Translations under genes and position numbers: made by a program
Shown here: piece after piece, positions 16,924 through 30,840 of the stretch
Layout of the letters: every line of letters begins with the position of its first letter
Position numbering within the stretch: position 1 is the stretch's first letter
Source: JBFKMV01 sp041629655
GTDB taxonomy: Bacteria > Acidobacteriota > Polarisedimenticolia > Polarisedimenticolales > Polarisedimenticolaceae
NCBI GenBank assembly: GCA_041629655.1
Contig: JBFKMV010000002.1
Location: 7,746 to 71,745, forward strand
DNA: 64,000 nt
Direction of reading: 5' to 3'
Notes under the pieces: generated by a model
What the model was told of the DNA's origin: nothing
The model's input: the letters and a program-made list of their open reading frames with translations, nothing else
Databases searched by the model: none

Positions 16924-17697
16924 TCAGTGCTCCCGGCGGACCCCCGCCGGCGCCGGGGGTGACGAACCTGCCGGCTCGAAGATCAGGATGTACTGGTAGG
17001 GCAGCAGCTCCGGCGACGCGACCAGCCGGTAGCCGGCCTCGCGGAACTCGCCGCTGACCTCCGCGGCGCTGAGCTTCTCCCCCGGGGGCGGTCCCACGGG
17101 CAGCTCGCCGGGCAGGAAATCCACGATCGCCACCCGGCCGCCCGGCGCCAGGTCCGCGCGCAGGCGGCGCGCGTAGTCGACGCGGTCGCCGATGTGGTGC
17201 CAGGTGTTGCAGATGAAGACCAGGTCCACGGCGCCGTCGGGCAGCCGCGGATCGTCGAGCGAGGCCAGCACCGGAACCAGGTTGCGTTGCCCCTCGCGGT
17301 CGGCGCGGTCGCGCACGTAGGCCGCCATTCCGGGCTCGATGTCGGTCGCGTACACGGTGCCACCCGGCGCGACCGCCGCGGCGAAGCGACGTGCGAAGTA
17401 GCCCGTGCCGGAGCCGATGTCGGCGACGACGTTGCCCGGGGCGAGCGCCAGCGCCTCGACCACGCGGTCCGGCATCTGCCAGGCGTTCCGCTCGGGCGAC
17501 TCGAAGCGCTCGGCCCATTGCTCGGCGTCGGCGAACGAGCGCGCGCCGTGCGCCGGCTCTTCGTGTTCGTGCTGTCCGTGCCCGTGGGGGGGCCGCTCCT
17601 GCCGGGGTGTGGCGGAGGCCGAGGCGCGGACGGCCAGCGCCGCGACGATCGCCACGACCGCCACCGCGATCGCGACCGCAACGTGCAAGCGTGTCAT
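16924..17697 (-). CDS. Membrane-anchored SAM-dependent methyltransferase
   Basis: 257 aa with GGAGAG before ATG 17697. A hydrophobic N-terminus (residues ~3-24) acts as a signal anchor or signal peptide. A His-rich linker follows (HGHGQHEHEEPAHG). Then comes a class I methyltransferase: motif I VVADIGSGTGYFARRF, acidic loop YATDIEP, VDLVFICNTWHHI and LAPGGRVAIVDF. An extracytoplasmic SAM enzyme would be odd, so the catalytic part may face the cytoplasm. The acceptor is unknown. It probably forms a transcription unit with the HslV-like gene. Confidence 0.82.
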   Translation of the reverse strand: MTRLHVAVAIAVAVVAIVAALAVRASASATPRQERPPHGHGQHEHEEPAHGARSFADAEQWAERFESPERNAWQMPDRVVEALALAPGNVVADIGSGTGYFARRFAAAVAPGGTVYATDIEPGMAAYVRDRADREGQRNLVPVLASLDDPRLPDGAVDLVFICNTWHHIGDRVDYARRLRADLAPGGRVAIVDFLPGELPVGPPPGEKLSAAEVSGEFREAGYRLVASPELLPYQYILIFEPAGSSPPAPAGVRREH

Positions 17698-17768
17698 GGA
17701 GCTCTCCTCGAAGCCACAAGTGTTCTCACGGCAGCCGCGGGCTGTCAAGCTCCGGCCGGCCTCCCGCG

Positions 17769-17797
17769 TTGAGCGCCCGCTGCGGGACCTCTATCAT
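17769..17797 (+). promoter_or_regulatory. Putative uvrA promoter
   Basis: TTGAGC (17769-17774) and TATCAT (17792-17797) are separated by exactly 17 bp, in the gap between the divergent methyltransferase and uvrA. Transcription would begin about 45 nt before the TTG start. Confidence 0.55.
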
Positions 17798-17846
17798 CCC
17801 CTTCGGGCGCTGTCGCTCCGCGCCCACGTTCCCTGCGAGGTCCGAC

Positions 17847-20681
<2,835 letters not shown>

Positions 20682-20902
20682 ACGCTGGGACGGCTCGTGC
20701 GGAAGGATGACGCGCTGGGTGTCTCGACTTGCCTTCGCGCGGCTGCAGCACGGAGTGGGCCCGCAGCCTGAACTCGAGCCGCGCGCTCCGGTCGATCTGC
20801 CCGATCGGGATGGCACCGGTCCGGACGGCAGAGTCTGTCCTCTTCCGCATCGACCACTGGACCGCGGACGTTGCGGTGGCATAACGTCACGACGAGGACA
20901 CG

Positions 20903-21367
20903 ATGCCGACCGTTCGTGAAAAACCGTACAGCGAATTCAAGTTCTTGGTCTCCCTGGGTCGAGGCCAGGGGGATGGATCCGAGGACAACATCATCGGTGG
21001 CTTCTCGGAGGTGAGCGGACTCGGCGTGGACGTCGAGTTCGCCGAATATCGCGACGGCAACGAAGAGTCGAATACCGCACGCAAGGCCCCCGGGGCGTAC
21101 AAGTTCGACGACATCACGCTCAAGCGCGGCATCGTGGCGGCGGACGACCTGTTGGAATGGGTCGAGACCGTTCGAGAGGGCACGACCGACCCCCGCTCCG
21201 TCACGATCACGCTGCTCGATGAGGCGCGTCGGGCGGTGGCCTCCTGGGTGCTTCGCAACGCCCAGCCCATGAAGTGGACCGGGCCGACGCTGGCCGCTCA
21301 GGGAGCGGGCGATGTAGCGGTCGATGAGCTGCGCCTGATCTGCGATGGCGTCGAGTACCGGCCCTGA
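20903..21367 (+). CDS. Orphan contractile injection system / phage tail tube-like protein
   Basis: 154 aa, ATG start. It matches the tail-tube family of T4 gp19-like proteins found in extracellular contractile injection systems: an N-terminal YSEFKFLVSLG strand, IIGGFSEVSGLGVDVEFAEYRDGNE, then KFDDITLKRGI and a C-terminal ELRLICDGVE. Tube proteins stack as hexameric rings inside a sheath. Here no sheath, baseplate, spike or ATPase gene is adjacent; uvrA is upstream and a Ser/Thr kinase downstream. It may be a relic or a domesticated tube gene. Codon use looks slightly less GC-biased than its neighbours, by eye only. Confidence 0.82.
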   Translation: MPTVREKPYSEFKFLVSLGRGQGDGSEDNIIGGFSEVSGLGVDVEFAEYRDGNEESNTARKAPGAYKFDDITLKRGIVAADDLLEWVETVREGTTDPRSVTITLLDEARRAVASWVLRNAQPMKWTGPTLAAQGAGDVAVDELRLICDGVEYRP

Positions 21368-21534
21368 CCAACGCTCCTTCGTGGCAACTGGACTTCGCCA
21401 GTCCTCTTTCGACGCTCTGATCCGTTCCGACGCGACGGCTCGCTGCGTAGATTCGAAGGCAGCGGCAAGGAGGTTCAACGACGCTCCCTGTCTCCGACAC
21501 CGGTCGGGGGCGTCGCGGCGAGGGGCGGATCAGT

Positions 21535-21540
21535 TAGGAT
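21535..21540 (+). promoter_or_regulatory. -10 element just before the kinase start (leaderless-type)
   Basis: TAGGAT sits six bases ahead of ATG 21547, inside GTTAGGATCG. The same context occurs before folA (minus strand, 53434-53429). Transcription would start at or within a base or two of the ATG. No Shine-Dalgarno-like sequence lies at the normal distance. Confidence 0.4.
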
Positions 21541-21546
21541 CGATCC

Positions 21547-24087
<2,541 letters not shown>

Positions 24088-24175
24088 GCCAAGCCGCTCA
24101 TGGACCTTCTTGCCGCGCTCGCATAGCGTGAGTCTCAAGCACGAACCGCGAACCCGCAAAGCAAGGAGGTCCGTC

Positions 24176-25342
24176 ATGAGACGCGTCACACCGTTCGCGT
24201 TGCTCGCACTCCTGTTGTTCCTTCCCTGCCAGGCCGAGCCGCCCGCCGACTTCGACAAGGGCCGCGTCAAGGCGATGCTGGCGGCGGCGGAAGATCACGC
24301 GCGGCGCGCCGAAGCGCAATTCGGCGCGGTCGACGAGAAACCGGTCCTGCTCAAACCCGGAGCGGCGGAGGTCTCGGTCGACTGCGATGCCGGGCAGTCG
24401 GTCAATCAGGTGCTGACCCGGCGACTCTCCCGCTACCTGACCGTCAACCTCTCCGGCACGTGCCGCGAGAGCATCCTCGTGGAGCGTCCGGGCATCACGC
24501 TCAGCGGCACGCTGGCCGGCGGCGCCGTCATCGACCCGCCCGAGGGCCCGGCGATCAAGGCGCTGTGGGCCCACGAGCTGCGGCTCGCCGACCTCACGCT
24601 GACCGGCGCGACCGACGGTCTGCTCGCGCTGGCCAGCCGCGGGATGGTGCTCGAGCGCGTGCGCGCCGTCGACAACGAGATGTGGGGTGTCTATCTCGAG
24701 TCGAGCACCGCGGAGATCAGGGATTCGGAGCTGTCCCGCAACGCCGAGCCGATCTTCCTGTTCAAGCACTCGACGGCCGACGTCCACGACAGCGTGATGG
24801 AGGACAACGCCCCCTGGGGTCCCTGGACTCTGAGACAGTCGACGATGATGATCTACGACAGCACGATGAGGCGCAACACGTGGGGCCTGTTCGTGGGGAA
24901 CCATTCGCACATGACCGTTGAGGACTCGACGCTTGGGGAGCCGGGGACAGCGGCGTTGGCAGGAGTCCGGTTCACCGGCAGCCTCATCCTGCGGCGCTCG
25001 GAAGTGCACACCGTGGTGTTCGCGTTCGAGAATTCGTATCTCGGGATCAACCGGAGCACGATCGGCACGGACGCCGCCAAGACTGAGCTCTGGGTCGGGT
25101 ACGGCTCCTACCTGGACGTCTGGGGCGGGCCGACGATCATCAACGCCGACATCTGGTTGGTGGCGTCCGGCGAGGCCGAGGTCTGGATCCCCGAACCGAT
25201 CCACGGTGACGTCTACATCGCGGAGTTCGGCGAGGGCGCGTTCTACACCGGCGCCCCGATCGAGGGCGGCGTCTACTGCTGGGACCGCGGCCGGGCGTTC
25301 TGTTCGCCCCACCCCACCGACGGGGTCCACGATTGCGAATGA
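24176..25342 (+). CDS. Secreted right-handed beta-helix protein
   Basis: 388 aa; AAGGAGG lies 6 bp before ATG 24176. The signal peptide is MRRVTPFALLALLLFLPCQA; the Cys could be a weak lipobox. Residues ~60-370 contain repeated short strands typical of parallel beta-helix/pectin-lyase-like folds (ITLSGTLAGGAVID, LRLADLTLTGATDGLL, VYLESSTAEIRDSELSRN, STADVHDSVMEDN, SYLGINRSTIG). No catalytic Asp/Arg set of polysaccharide lyases is obvious. It lies 28 bp upstream of the next secreted protein, likely one transcript. Probably an envelope or carbohydrate-binding protein. Confidence 0.75.
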   Translation: MRRVTPFALLALLLFLPCQAEPPADFDKGRVKAMLAAAEDHARRAEAQFGAVDEKPVLLKPGAAEVSVDCDAGQSVNQVLTRRLSRYLTVNLSGTCRESILVERPGITLSGTLAGGAVIDPPEGPAIKALWAHELRLADLTLTGATDGLLALASRGMVLERVRAVDNEMWGVYLESSTAEIRDSELSRNAEPIFLFKHSTADVHDSVMEDNAPWGPWTLRQSTMMIYDSTMRRNTWGLFVGNHSHMTVEDSTLGEPGTAALAGVRFTGSLILRRSEVHTVVFAFENSYLGINRSTIGTDAAKTELWVGYGSYLDVWGGPTIINADIWLVASGEAEVWIPEPIHGDVYIAEFGEGAFYTGAPIEGGVYCWDRGRAFCSPHPTDGVHDCE

Positions 25343-25370
25343 TCGTTACTCAACCGGGGAGGAGAACGCC

Positions 25371-25940
25371 ATGCGTCTGAACAAAACGGTGATCATCTGC
25401 GCCGCCATCGTCGTCATCCTGTCCCTGGCCGTCTCGCCCGCGTTCGCGCAGCGGAACTTCCGGCTCATCTCGGCCGCCGGCGACCGCGCGTCGGGTCAGG
25501 GCGGAAGCGACGCCGCCGTGAGCTGCAAGCCCGTTCACGGGTTCATCGGCTCGTTCAATTCACTCGAGTCCTGCGTGCACGAGGGCCACTTCTACGAGTG
25601 GTGCGCCGACTTCCCGGTCTGGGGCACGCTCAACGGCACGCTGTGGTACTACACCCAGCCGGAGATGAACCGGGAGTTCGACGTGCCGGAAGGCATGCTC
25701 GCCGAGAGCTGGTCGTTCGTCGTGGCCTCGGCGGTCGTCGTCTACCACACCAAGAAGGGGAAGATCTTCGCGCAGGACAACGCGCTGTGGCACTCGGCCG
25801 CCCTCGGACCGGAATTCGCCGAGTTCGAGCAGATCACCGGGGGCACGGGTCAGTACGAGGGTGCCACGGGGTGGATCGCGATGGCCGGCGGCGATGTCGC
25901 GATCATGACCGGGGAGATCTGCACGCCGGTCGAGAACTAG
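25371..25940 (+). CDS. Secreted protein with an allene-oxide-cyclase/dirigent-like barrel motif
   Basis: 189 aa; GGGGAGGAG precedes the ATG. The signal peptide ends at SPAFA-Q. The C-terminal half has FEQITGGTGQYEGATGWIAM and a final GEICTP strand. GGTG-x-Y-x-GATG is the hallmark loop of small beta-barrel proteins related to allene oxide cyclase and dirigent proteins. Four Cys (SCKP, SCVHE, WCADF, EICTP) could form disulfides. It follows the beta-helix gene closely. Function unknown. Confidence 0.7.
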   Translation: MRLNKTVIICAAIVVILSLAVSPAFAQRNFRLISAAGDRASGQGGSDAAVSCKPVHGFIGSFNSLESCVHEGHFYEWCADFPVWGTLNGTLWYYTQPEMNREFDVPEGMLAESWSFVVASAVVVYHTKKGKIFAQDNALWHSAALGPEFAEFEQITGGTGQYEGATGWIAMAGGDVAIMTGEICTPVEN

Positions 25941-26119
25941 ACCGACCGCAGAACACGGAGGTTGCAGTTCCGGGAATTCGTCGTCATCGCGTCGGCGAAC
26001 CGCACAAAAGAGACCTGCGGAGCTGGGATTGGCGGTCCGAAGGGCATTGACACCGTTCCTCGGGTACGCTCTCCTCGCTTCAGCACCGAGTCGCCGACGC
26101 CCCATGACGACGGGTTGCC

Positions 26120-26779
26120 GTGAACCACCTCGAAGCGTGGATCGGCGCGACGGCGGATGGCGCCTGCGCCATCGACGCACAGCAACGGATCCGGCTCTGG
26201 AACCGTGCCGCCGAGAGGATCCTCGGGTTCCATGGCCCGGAAGTGCGCGGGCGCCACTGCTACGAGGTTCTGTCGGGAACCGACGGCGACGGCTGCCGTG
26301 TCTGCCGGCACGACTGCGCAACGATCGGGCGCGCCCGTCGCTGCCGGCCGATTCCCACCGCCGACCTGTACGTTCGCAGCAAATCGGGGGAACCGATCTG
26401 GATCAACGTGACGACGCTCCTGGTACCGGCGTCCTGGGCGACCGGCACGCTGCTCGTGCACCTGTTCCGCGACGTCGACCGGCAGGTCGCGCTGCAGCAG
26501 AGTGTCGATAAGCTCGTCTCGGAGTTCGCCGGAACGGCGGCGGCCCGCGGGCCCGGAGCCCCTGCCGACGGACCGTCGAGCCACCGGTTCCCGCTGACCC
26601 CGCGCGAGCGAGAAGTCTTGGCCCTGCTGGCCACCGGCGCCACGACGCGGTCGATCGCCCACCGCCTTTCGGTCAGCCCCGCCACCGTGCGGAACCACGT
26701 GCACCACATCCTCGGCAAGCTCGGCGTGCACAGCCGGCTCGAGGCGGTGGCGCTGGCGCTGCGCCGGCGATGGTTGTAG
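26120..26779 (+). CDS. PAS-LuxR transcriptional regulator with a Cys cluster
   Basis: 219 aa from GTG. Residues ~5-130 form a PAS domain (AIDAQQRIRLWNRAAERILGF ... SKSGEPIWINVTTLLVP). Inside it lie C47, C59, C62, C66 and C75 (GCRVCRHDC), a spacing suited to binding a metal or sensing redox state. Residues ~155-215 are a LuxR-type HTH: LTPREREVLALLATG, then SIAHRLSVSPATVRNHVHHILGKLGVHSRLEAV. There is no receiver domain. It is encoded alone and converges on the peptide transporter. Targets are not evident. Confidence 0.87.
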   Translation: MNHLEAWIGATADGACAIDAQQRIRLWNRAAERILGFHGPEVRGRHCYEVLSGTDGDGCRVCRHDCATIGRARRCRPIPTADLYVRSKSGEPIWINVTTLLVPASWATGTLLVHLFRDVDRQVALQQSVDKLVSEFAGTAAARGPGAPADGPSSHRFPLTPREREVLALLATGATTRSIAHRLSVSPATVRNHVHHILGKLGVHSRLEAVALALRRRWL

Positions 26780-26798
26780 GACCCCGGCGCCATACCCC

Positions 26799-28268
26799 TC
26801 AGTGAATCCCCTTCATCCCCCGCTTCAGGAACGGCACCAAGAGCAGCATGAACAGGCTGACCCCGCAGATCAACAGGCCGACCTGGCCGAACACGCTGCC
26901 GTAGATCGCGGCCGACTCGGCCTGCGACACCACCTCGCCCGACTCGCCGCTGGGGATGCTGGTCATCCGCGCGATCAGGGTGGCCAGGATCTGGGCGTAG
27001 GCGAAGCCGAGGTACCACACGCCCATCATCAGGCCGAGGATCTTGGCCGGCGACAGCTTGGAGATCGAGGACAGCCCGACCGGGGACACGCACAGCTCCC
27101 CGGTGGTGTGCAGCAGGTAGCCCAGCAGCAGCCAGGGGAAGTAGATCGAGCCCTCCGGCGACAGCTTGATGCCGAGGTTCAGGGCCAAGAAACCCAGCCC
27201 GAGCTGGAAGATCCCCAGCGCGAACTTGAGCGGGGTGCTGGGCTCGAGCTTGCGGCCCGCGAGCCAGACCCACAACCACGAGAACAGCGGGGCCAGGACG
27301 ATGATGAAGGCCGGATTGACCGACTGGAACCACGTCGTCGGGATCGTCCAGCCGAACAGGTCGCGGTCGACGTTGCGGTCGGTGAACAGGTTGATCGAGC
27401 TTCCCGCCTGCTCGAACAGCGACCAGAACGAGACGCCGAAGATGCACAGCAGCAGGGCGACGACCAGCCGGCTGCGCGCCACGGAGTCGCAGCGCGCGAT
27501 CATGAAGATCACCAGGCCGACGATCACCGCGACGCTGACGACGGTGAGCAGGTTGTGCACGACGGAGAACCGCGAGACCAGCCAGGTAGCGAAGGCGATC
27601 GGGACGATCGAGCCGATGTAGACCGTCCACTCGCGGTTGATCCCGGCGACCAGCGGCCGGACCAGCTTCTCCGGATCCGGCGGCTCGGCCCGCCCATCCA
27701 GCACGCCCTGGCGGATGGTGAAGTTGAGCAGGCCGATCAGCATGCCCACGCCGGCGATGCCGAAGCCGTAGTGCCAGCCGTAGTTTTCGCCGACGTAGCC
27801 GCAGAGCAGCGGGGCCAGCAGGGCGCCGACGTTCACGCCCATGTAGAAGATCGTGTAGCCGCCGTCGCGCCGCGCGTCGCCCTCCTCGTACAGTTGGCCG
27901 ACGATCGACGACATGTTGGGCTTGAAGAACCCGTTGCCGACGATCAGCAGCCCCAGCGCCAGGTGCAGCGTGCTCTCGAAGGCCATCGCGAAGTGACCCA
28001 GCGCCATCAGGATCGCGCCCCAGGTGACGGCCTTGCGGAAGCCGATCAGCCGGTCGGCCAGCATCCCGCCGAAGATCGGCGTCAGGTAGACCATCGACGT
28101 GTAGGCACCGTACATCCCGTAGGCCACGTCGTCGCTGAACAGCAGCTGTTTGGTCAGGTAGAGCGTCAGCAGCGCTCGCATGCCGTAGTAGCTGAAGCGT
28201 TCCCACATCTCGACCAGGAACAGGGTCGCCAGCCCCGGTGGGTGCTTACCGAACTGCAGCGCTGCCAT
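26799..28268 (-). CDS. POT-family proton-dependent peptide transporter
   Basis: 489 aa; AGGAGG sits 5 bp before ATG 28268. It imports di- or tripeptides with protons across the inner membrane. The E-x-x-E-R-F-x-Y-Y-G motif of helix 1 is present as VEMWERFSYYGMRALL, the PTR2 signature as GNGFFKPNMSS, and about 14 hydrophobic segments follow (YTIFYMGVNVGALLAPLLCGYVGE; WWL-type region YFPWLLLGYLLHTTGELCVSPVGLS). Length fits the family. A separate promoter is likely (28308-28336). It suits a peptide-degrading lifestyle together with the peptidases in this window. Confidence 0.93.
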   Translation of the reverse strand: MAALQFGKHPPGLATLFLVEMWERFSYYGMRALLTLYLTKQLLFSDDVAYGMYGAYTSMVYLTPIFGGMLADRLIGFRKAVTWGAILMALGHFAMAFESTLHLALGLLIVGNGFFKPNMSSIVGQLYEEGDARRDGGYTIFYMGVNVGALLAPLLCGYVGENYGWHYGFGIAGVGMLIGLLNFTIRQGVLDGRAEPPDPEKLVRPLVAGINREWTVYIGSIVPIAFATWLVSRFSVVHNLLTVVSVAVIVGLVIFMIARCDSVARSRLVVALLLCIFGVSFWSLFEQAGSSINLFTDRNVDRDLFGWTIPTTWFQSVNPAFIIVLAPLFSWLWVWLAGRKLEPSTPLKFALGIFQLGLGFLALNLGIKLSPEGSIYFPWLLLGYLLHTTGELCVSPVGLSSISKLSPAKILGLMMGVWYLGFAYAQILATLIARMTSIPSGESGEVVSQAESAAIYGSVFGQVGLLICGVSLFMLLLVPFLKRGMKGIH

Positions 28269-28307
28269 CCGCACCTCCTAGCGTCACGGGTCAAAAAAAG
28301 TCGGCAC

Positions 28308-28336
28308 ATTGTAGGCATCCGGCGTCCCTGCGTCGA
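28308..28336 (-). promoter_or_regulatory. Putative promoter for the peptide transporter
   Basis: On the minus strand TACAAT (28313-28308) is preceded at 17 bp by TCGACG (28336-28331), a weak -35. Seven T residues on that strand (around 28298-28292) lie in the leader before the ribosome site. Confidence 0.4.
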
Positions 28337-28423
28337 CCGCGGGCGTGGTGCCGTACCGTGCGGAGGTGCCGCGGTCGGCCCACGTGCTCGTTGAGCTCGA
28401 GCCGGTGGCGCCTCGAACAGTGA

Positions 28424-28630
28424 TCGAGCCTCCGTGCCGTCCACGCCACCGACGCCGCCCGGGCCAACCGCGGCCTGGACGTGACCCTGGACCTGGGGGG
28501 CCTGGCGCGCTTCGGCGGCCGCGCCAACCGGGATGCCGACGGCACGTAGTACCTGACCGACATGAACGGCGCGGGCTACATGTGGAGCGACGGCGTCGCC
28601 GCCGTCAACGCCTGGGTGCCGCAGGAGTAG
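28424..28630 (+). pseudogene. Short coding scrap with an in-frame stop
   Basis: After an in-frame TGA at 28421, a protein-like frame reads ...LDVTLDLGGLARFGGRANRDADGT, then TAG at 28546, then YLTDMNGAGYMWSDGVAAVN and WVPQE before a final TAG at 28628. The Asp/Gly/Tyr/Trp-rich text looks like the end of a secreted protein and unlike random GC-rich frames. No start or promoter is evident. I do not recognise the family. The rest of the 375-bp gap holds only the transporter promoter. Confidence 0.45.
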
Positions 28631-28643
28631 CCCCCGCGAACGC

Positions 28644-29870
28644 TCAGGGAAGCTCGAGCGCCACGACGTGCTGGCGGTCGCGCAGGTAGAGTCGCTTGCC
28701 CACCAGGCTGGGCACCGTCCAGGCGTTGTTCTCGAGGATCCGGGCGCTGGCCAGAACGCCCGGCCCGTCCCGATCGGGGCGGGCCAGGTGCAGCGACCCG
28801 TCCTCGTCCAGCAGCAGCAGCTTGTCCCCGGCGCGCAGCCCGGTCACCTTCGGGATGCGATGGCGCCAGAGCAGCGCTCCGTCGGTCACGTCGATCGCGA
28901 CGAGGATGCCGGGATCGCTGCGATGTGACGCGAGGACGACCCCGCCCAGCCGGACTCCGTTTCCGTGGTCGACCCGCAGCCGACGATTGGCCCACAGCTC
29001 CTCGGTGCGAACGATGCCCTCGTCCGCGCGCAGCCGGATCGCTCGCATTCCCGCGTCGTCGTAGCCGTGGGAGAGCAGCAGCTGCTGCCGGGAGGCATCC
29101 CACAACGGTGTGAACGAGACGTTGTCGGCCGCGTTCTGCCTCAGCACGTGACTCCAGGTCCTGTCGCCGCTGGCCGGGTCGAGACCGTGAAGCTCGTTCA
29201 TCCCGTGAAAGACCGCGTGGTCGCGACCCGCGAAACGCACCAGCACCGGTGAGGCGTGGCTCGACCGGAACTCGTGCCGGGCCCAGGCGGTCCGTCCGTT
29301 ATCGAGACGCAGCGCCAGCGCTCCCGGACCCGGGCCGCCCAGCCCGGGGAGCAGGATCAGCCCTTTCCAGGCCAGCGGACTCGCCGCGTAGCCGGACTGG
29401 GGCAGCTTGACGCGGTGGTCGGCCCGCAGGTCGCGAGTCCAGGCCAACTCGCCGTCCTCGACATTCCAGGCTCGCACGGTCGCGTCGATGGCGACCGTGA
29501 TCAGCCGGTCTCCGACGACCAGCGGCGTCGCGTGGGGTCCGTCCCAGTCCTCGCGGTGCGCCGCGTAGCCGACGTCGTAGGACCGTTCCCACAGCGTCCT
29601 TCCGCTGCTCCGGTCGAGCGCGACGACCGTCTCGCGGCGTCCCCCGCCGTACGCCGTGAAGAGCTTCGTGCCGGCCGTGACGATCCCCGCGTGACCGTTG
29701 CCCAGGGGGCGGCGCCACAGGATCCTCGGTCCCGCCTCCGGCCAGCGGTCGGCGAGCTCGGACTCGACGGCGAAGCTCCGCCGCGGTCCGGCCCACTGGG
29801 ACCAGTCCTCCGCGACGACCCACGTCGCCGGGAGCAGGGCGAGCGAGATGACGATCAGGGTCCGGGGCAT
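28644..29870 (-). CDS. Secreted PQQ-like beta-propeller protein
   Basis: 408 aa from ATG 29870, with a signal peptide ending AWVVA-like (LPATWVVAEDW). WSQWAGPRRSF near the N-terminus and repeated blades of the form [TV]-x-V-x-A-L/I-D-x-x-[ST]-G-x-x-x-W (VVALDRSSGRTLWE, VRAWNVEDGELAWT, ELHGLDPASGDRTWS, LVAIDVTDGALLWR) mark the outer-membrane-assembly/PQQ-dehydrogenase type propeller. No quinoprotein catalytic residues are recognisable, so it is probably a binding scaffold. It starts 31 bp downstream of the sigma factor on the same strand and may be co-transcribed. Confidence 0.85.
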   Translation of the reverse strand: MPRTLIVISLALLPATWVVAEDWSQWAGPRRSFAVESELADRWPEAGPRILWRRPLGNGHAGIVTAGTKLFTAYGGGRRETVVALDRSSGRTLWERSYDVGYAAHREDWDGPHATPLVVGDRLITVAIDATVRAWNVEDGELAWTRDLRADHRVKLPQSGYAASPLAWKGLILLPGLGGPGPGALALRLDNGRTAWARHEFRSSHASPVLVRFAGRDHAVFHGMNELHGLDPASGDRTWSHVLRQNAADNVSFTPLWDASRQQLLLSHGYDDAGMRAIRLRADEGIVRTEELWANRRLRVDHGNGVRLGGVVLASHRSDPGILVAIDVTDGALLWRHRIPKVTGLRAGDKLLLLDEDGSLHLARPDRDGPGVLASARILENNAWTVPSLVGKRLYLRDRQHVVALELP

Positions 29871-29901
29871 GCGCAACAGGGCGGACCGGCTGCCGGCCGG
29901 G

Positions 29902-30699
29902 CTAGGAGGTCCAGCCCCCGACCAGCGACTCGACCTGATCCACCGCCAGCCCCGTCTTCTCGGCGATCTCCGCCGCGGTCGGCTCGCGGTCGAGGTCCCG
30001 CTCCAGTGAGGCCGCGGCGCGGCGGATCTTCTTGATCTTCTCGGTCAGGTGCACCGGGACGCGGATCGTGCGCGATTTGTCGGCGATGGCACGCGTGATG
30101 GCCTGCTTGATCCACCAGTAGGCGTAGGTCGAGAACTTGTAGCCGCGCTGGTGCTCGAACTTCTCCACGGCCTTCATCAGCCCGATGTTGCCCTCCTGGA
30201 TCAGGTCCATGAAGGGCAGGCCCTGGTTGCCGTAACGCTTGGCGATGTGAGTCACCAGCCGCAGGTTGGCCGTGATCAGCGCCTCGCGGTTGCGGTCGAG
30301 GTCGCGGCGCAGCCCGCGGGCCTTCTTCCACGTGGCCGAGCCCGCGAACTTCGGATTCGCTTCGCGGTAGGCCTCGAGACGCTCCCAGCATCTTTCGATC
30401 CGCGCCATCGGCCACAGCTTGCGGCTGGTGCGGGTCTTCGGCGCGTCGCCGTTCAGCACCACCTTGCGCGTGGACGCCGGCAGGTCGAGCAGCAGCTTGG
30501 CCAGCCCCTCGCGCGCCTCGCGCAGGCCGCTGGCGTAACGGACCTCCTGCTCGGAGTCGAGCAGCGGCGTCTTGCCCATGTCGCGGAGGTAGATCGGTAC
30601 CAGGTCCGGCCCGGGCGCGGCCTTGGAGCCCCGCGGCTCGAGCGCCTCGAGCTCCTGGGTCGTGGGTTCCCGCAGCGGATCGTGCTTTTTGGTCTTCAT
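29902..30699 (-). CDS. Sigma-70-type factor ending before region 3.2/4
   Basis: 265 aa from ATG 30699. Region 1.2 is [23 protein letters not shown] short non-conserved insert with [14 protein letters not shown] follows. Region 2 is intact: [54 protein letters not shown] and RTIRVPVH. Region 3 begins with [14 protein letters not shown] and [12 protein letters not shown], and the protein stops at ESLVGGWTS. The -35-binding region 4 is absent, and the stop is followed 31 bp later by the propeller gene, with no remnant of region 4. It may work with a separate region-4 protein or on extended -10 promoters. A nonsense truncation is the alternative. Confidence 0.85.
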   Translation of the reverse strand: MKTKKHDPLREPTTQELEALEPRGSKAAPGPDLVPIYLRDMGKTPLLDSEQEVRYASGLREAREGLAKLLLDLPASTRKVVLNGDAPKTRTSRKLWPMARIERCWERLEAYREANPKFAGSATWKKARGLRRDLDRNREALITANLRLVTHIAKRYGNQGLPFMDLIQEGNIGLMKAVEKFEHQRGYKFSTYAYWWIKQAITRAIADKSRTIRVPVHLTEKIKKIRRAAASLERDLDREPTAAEIAEKTGLAVDQVESLVGGWTS

Positions 30700-30840
30700 C
30701 AACGCATCCCGCCTTGCAAGATCACCGCCGGAACGGGAAAATACCCGATTGGCGATATTTCTTCAGCGGTTTGCGCGGCCGCGGCCACGCTGGCACGAAT
30801 CGGGAGTGCCAGCTTGACGCGGTGCGGGGACGGGGGTGCC

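Noticed and set aside
20707..20919. 70-aa plus-strand frame between uvrA and the tube gene
   Set aside because: Overlaps the tube gene start, no ribosome site, composition random for this GC content.
26047..26052. TTGACA before the PAS-LuxR gene
   Set aside because: No acceptable -10 at 16-18 bp; not called a promoter.
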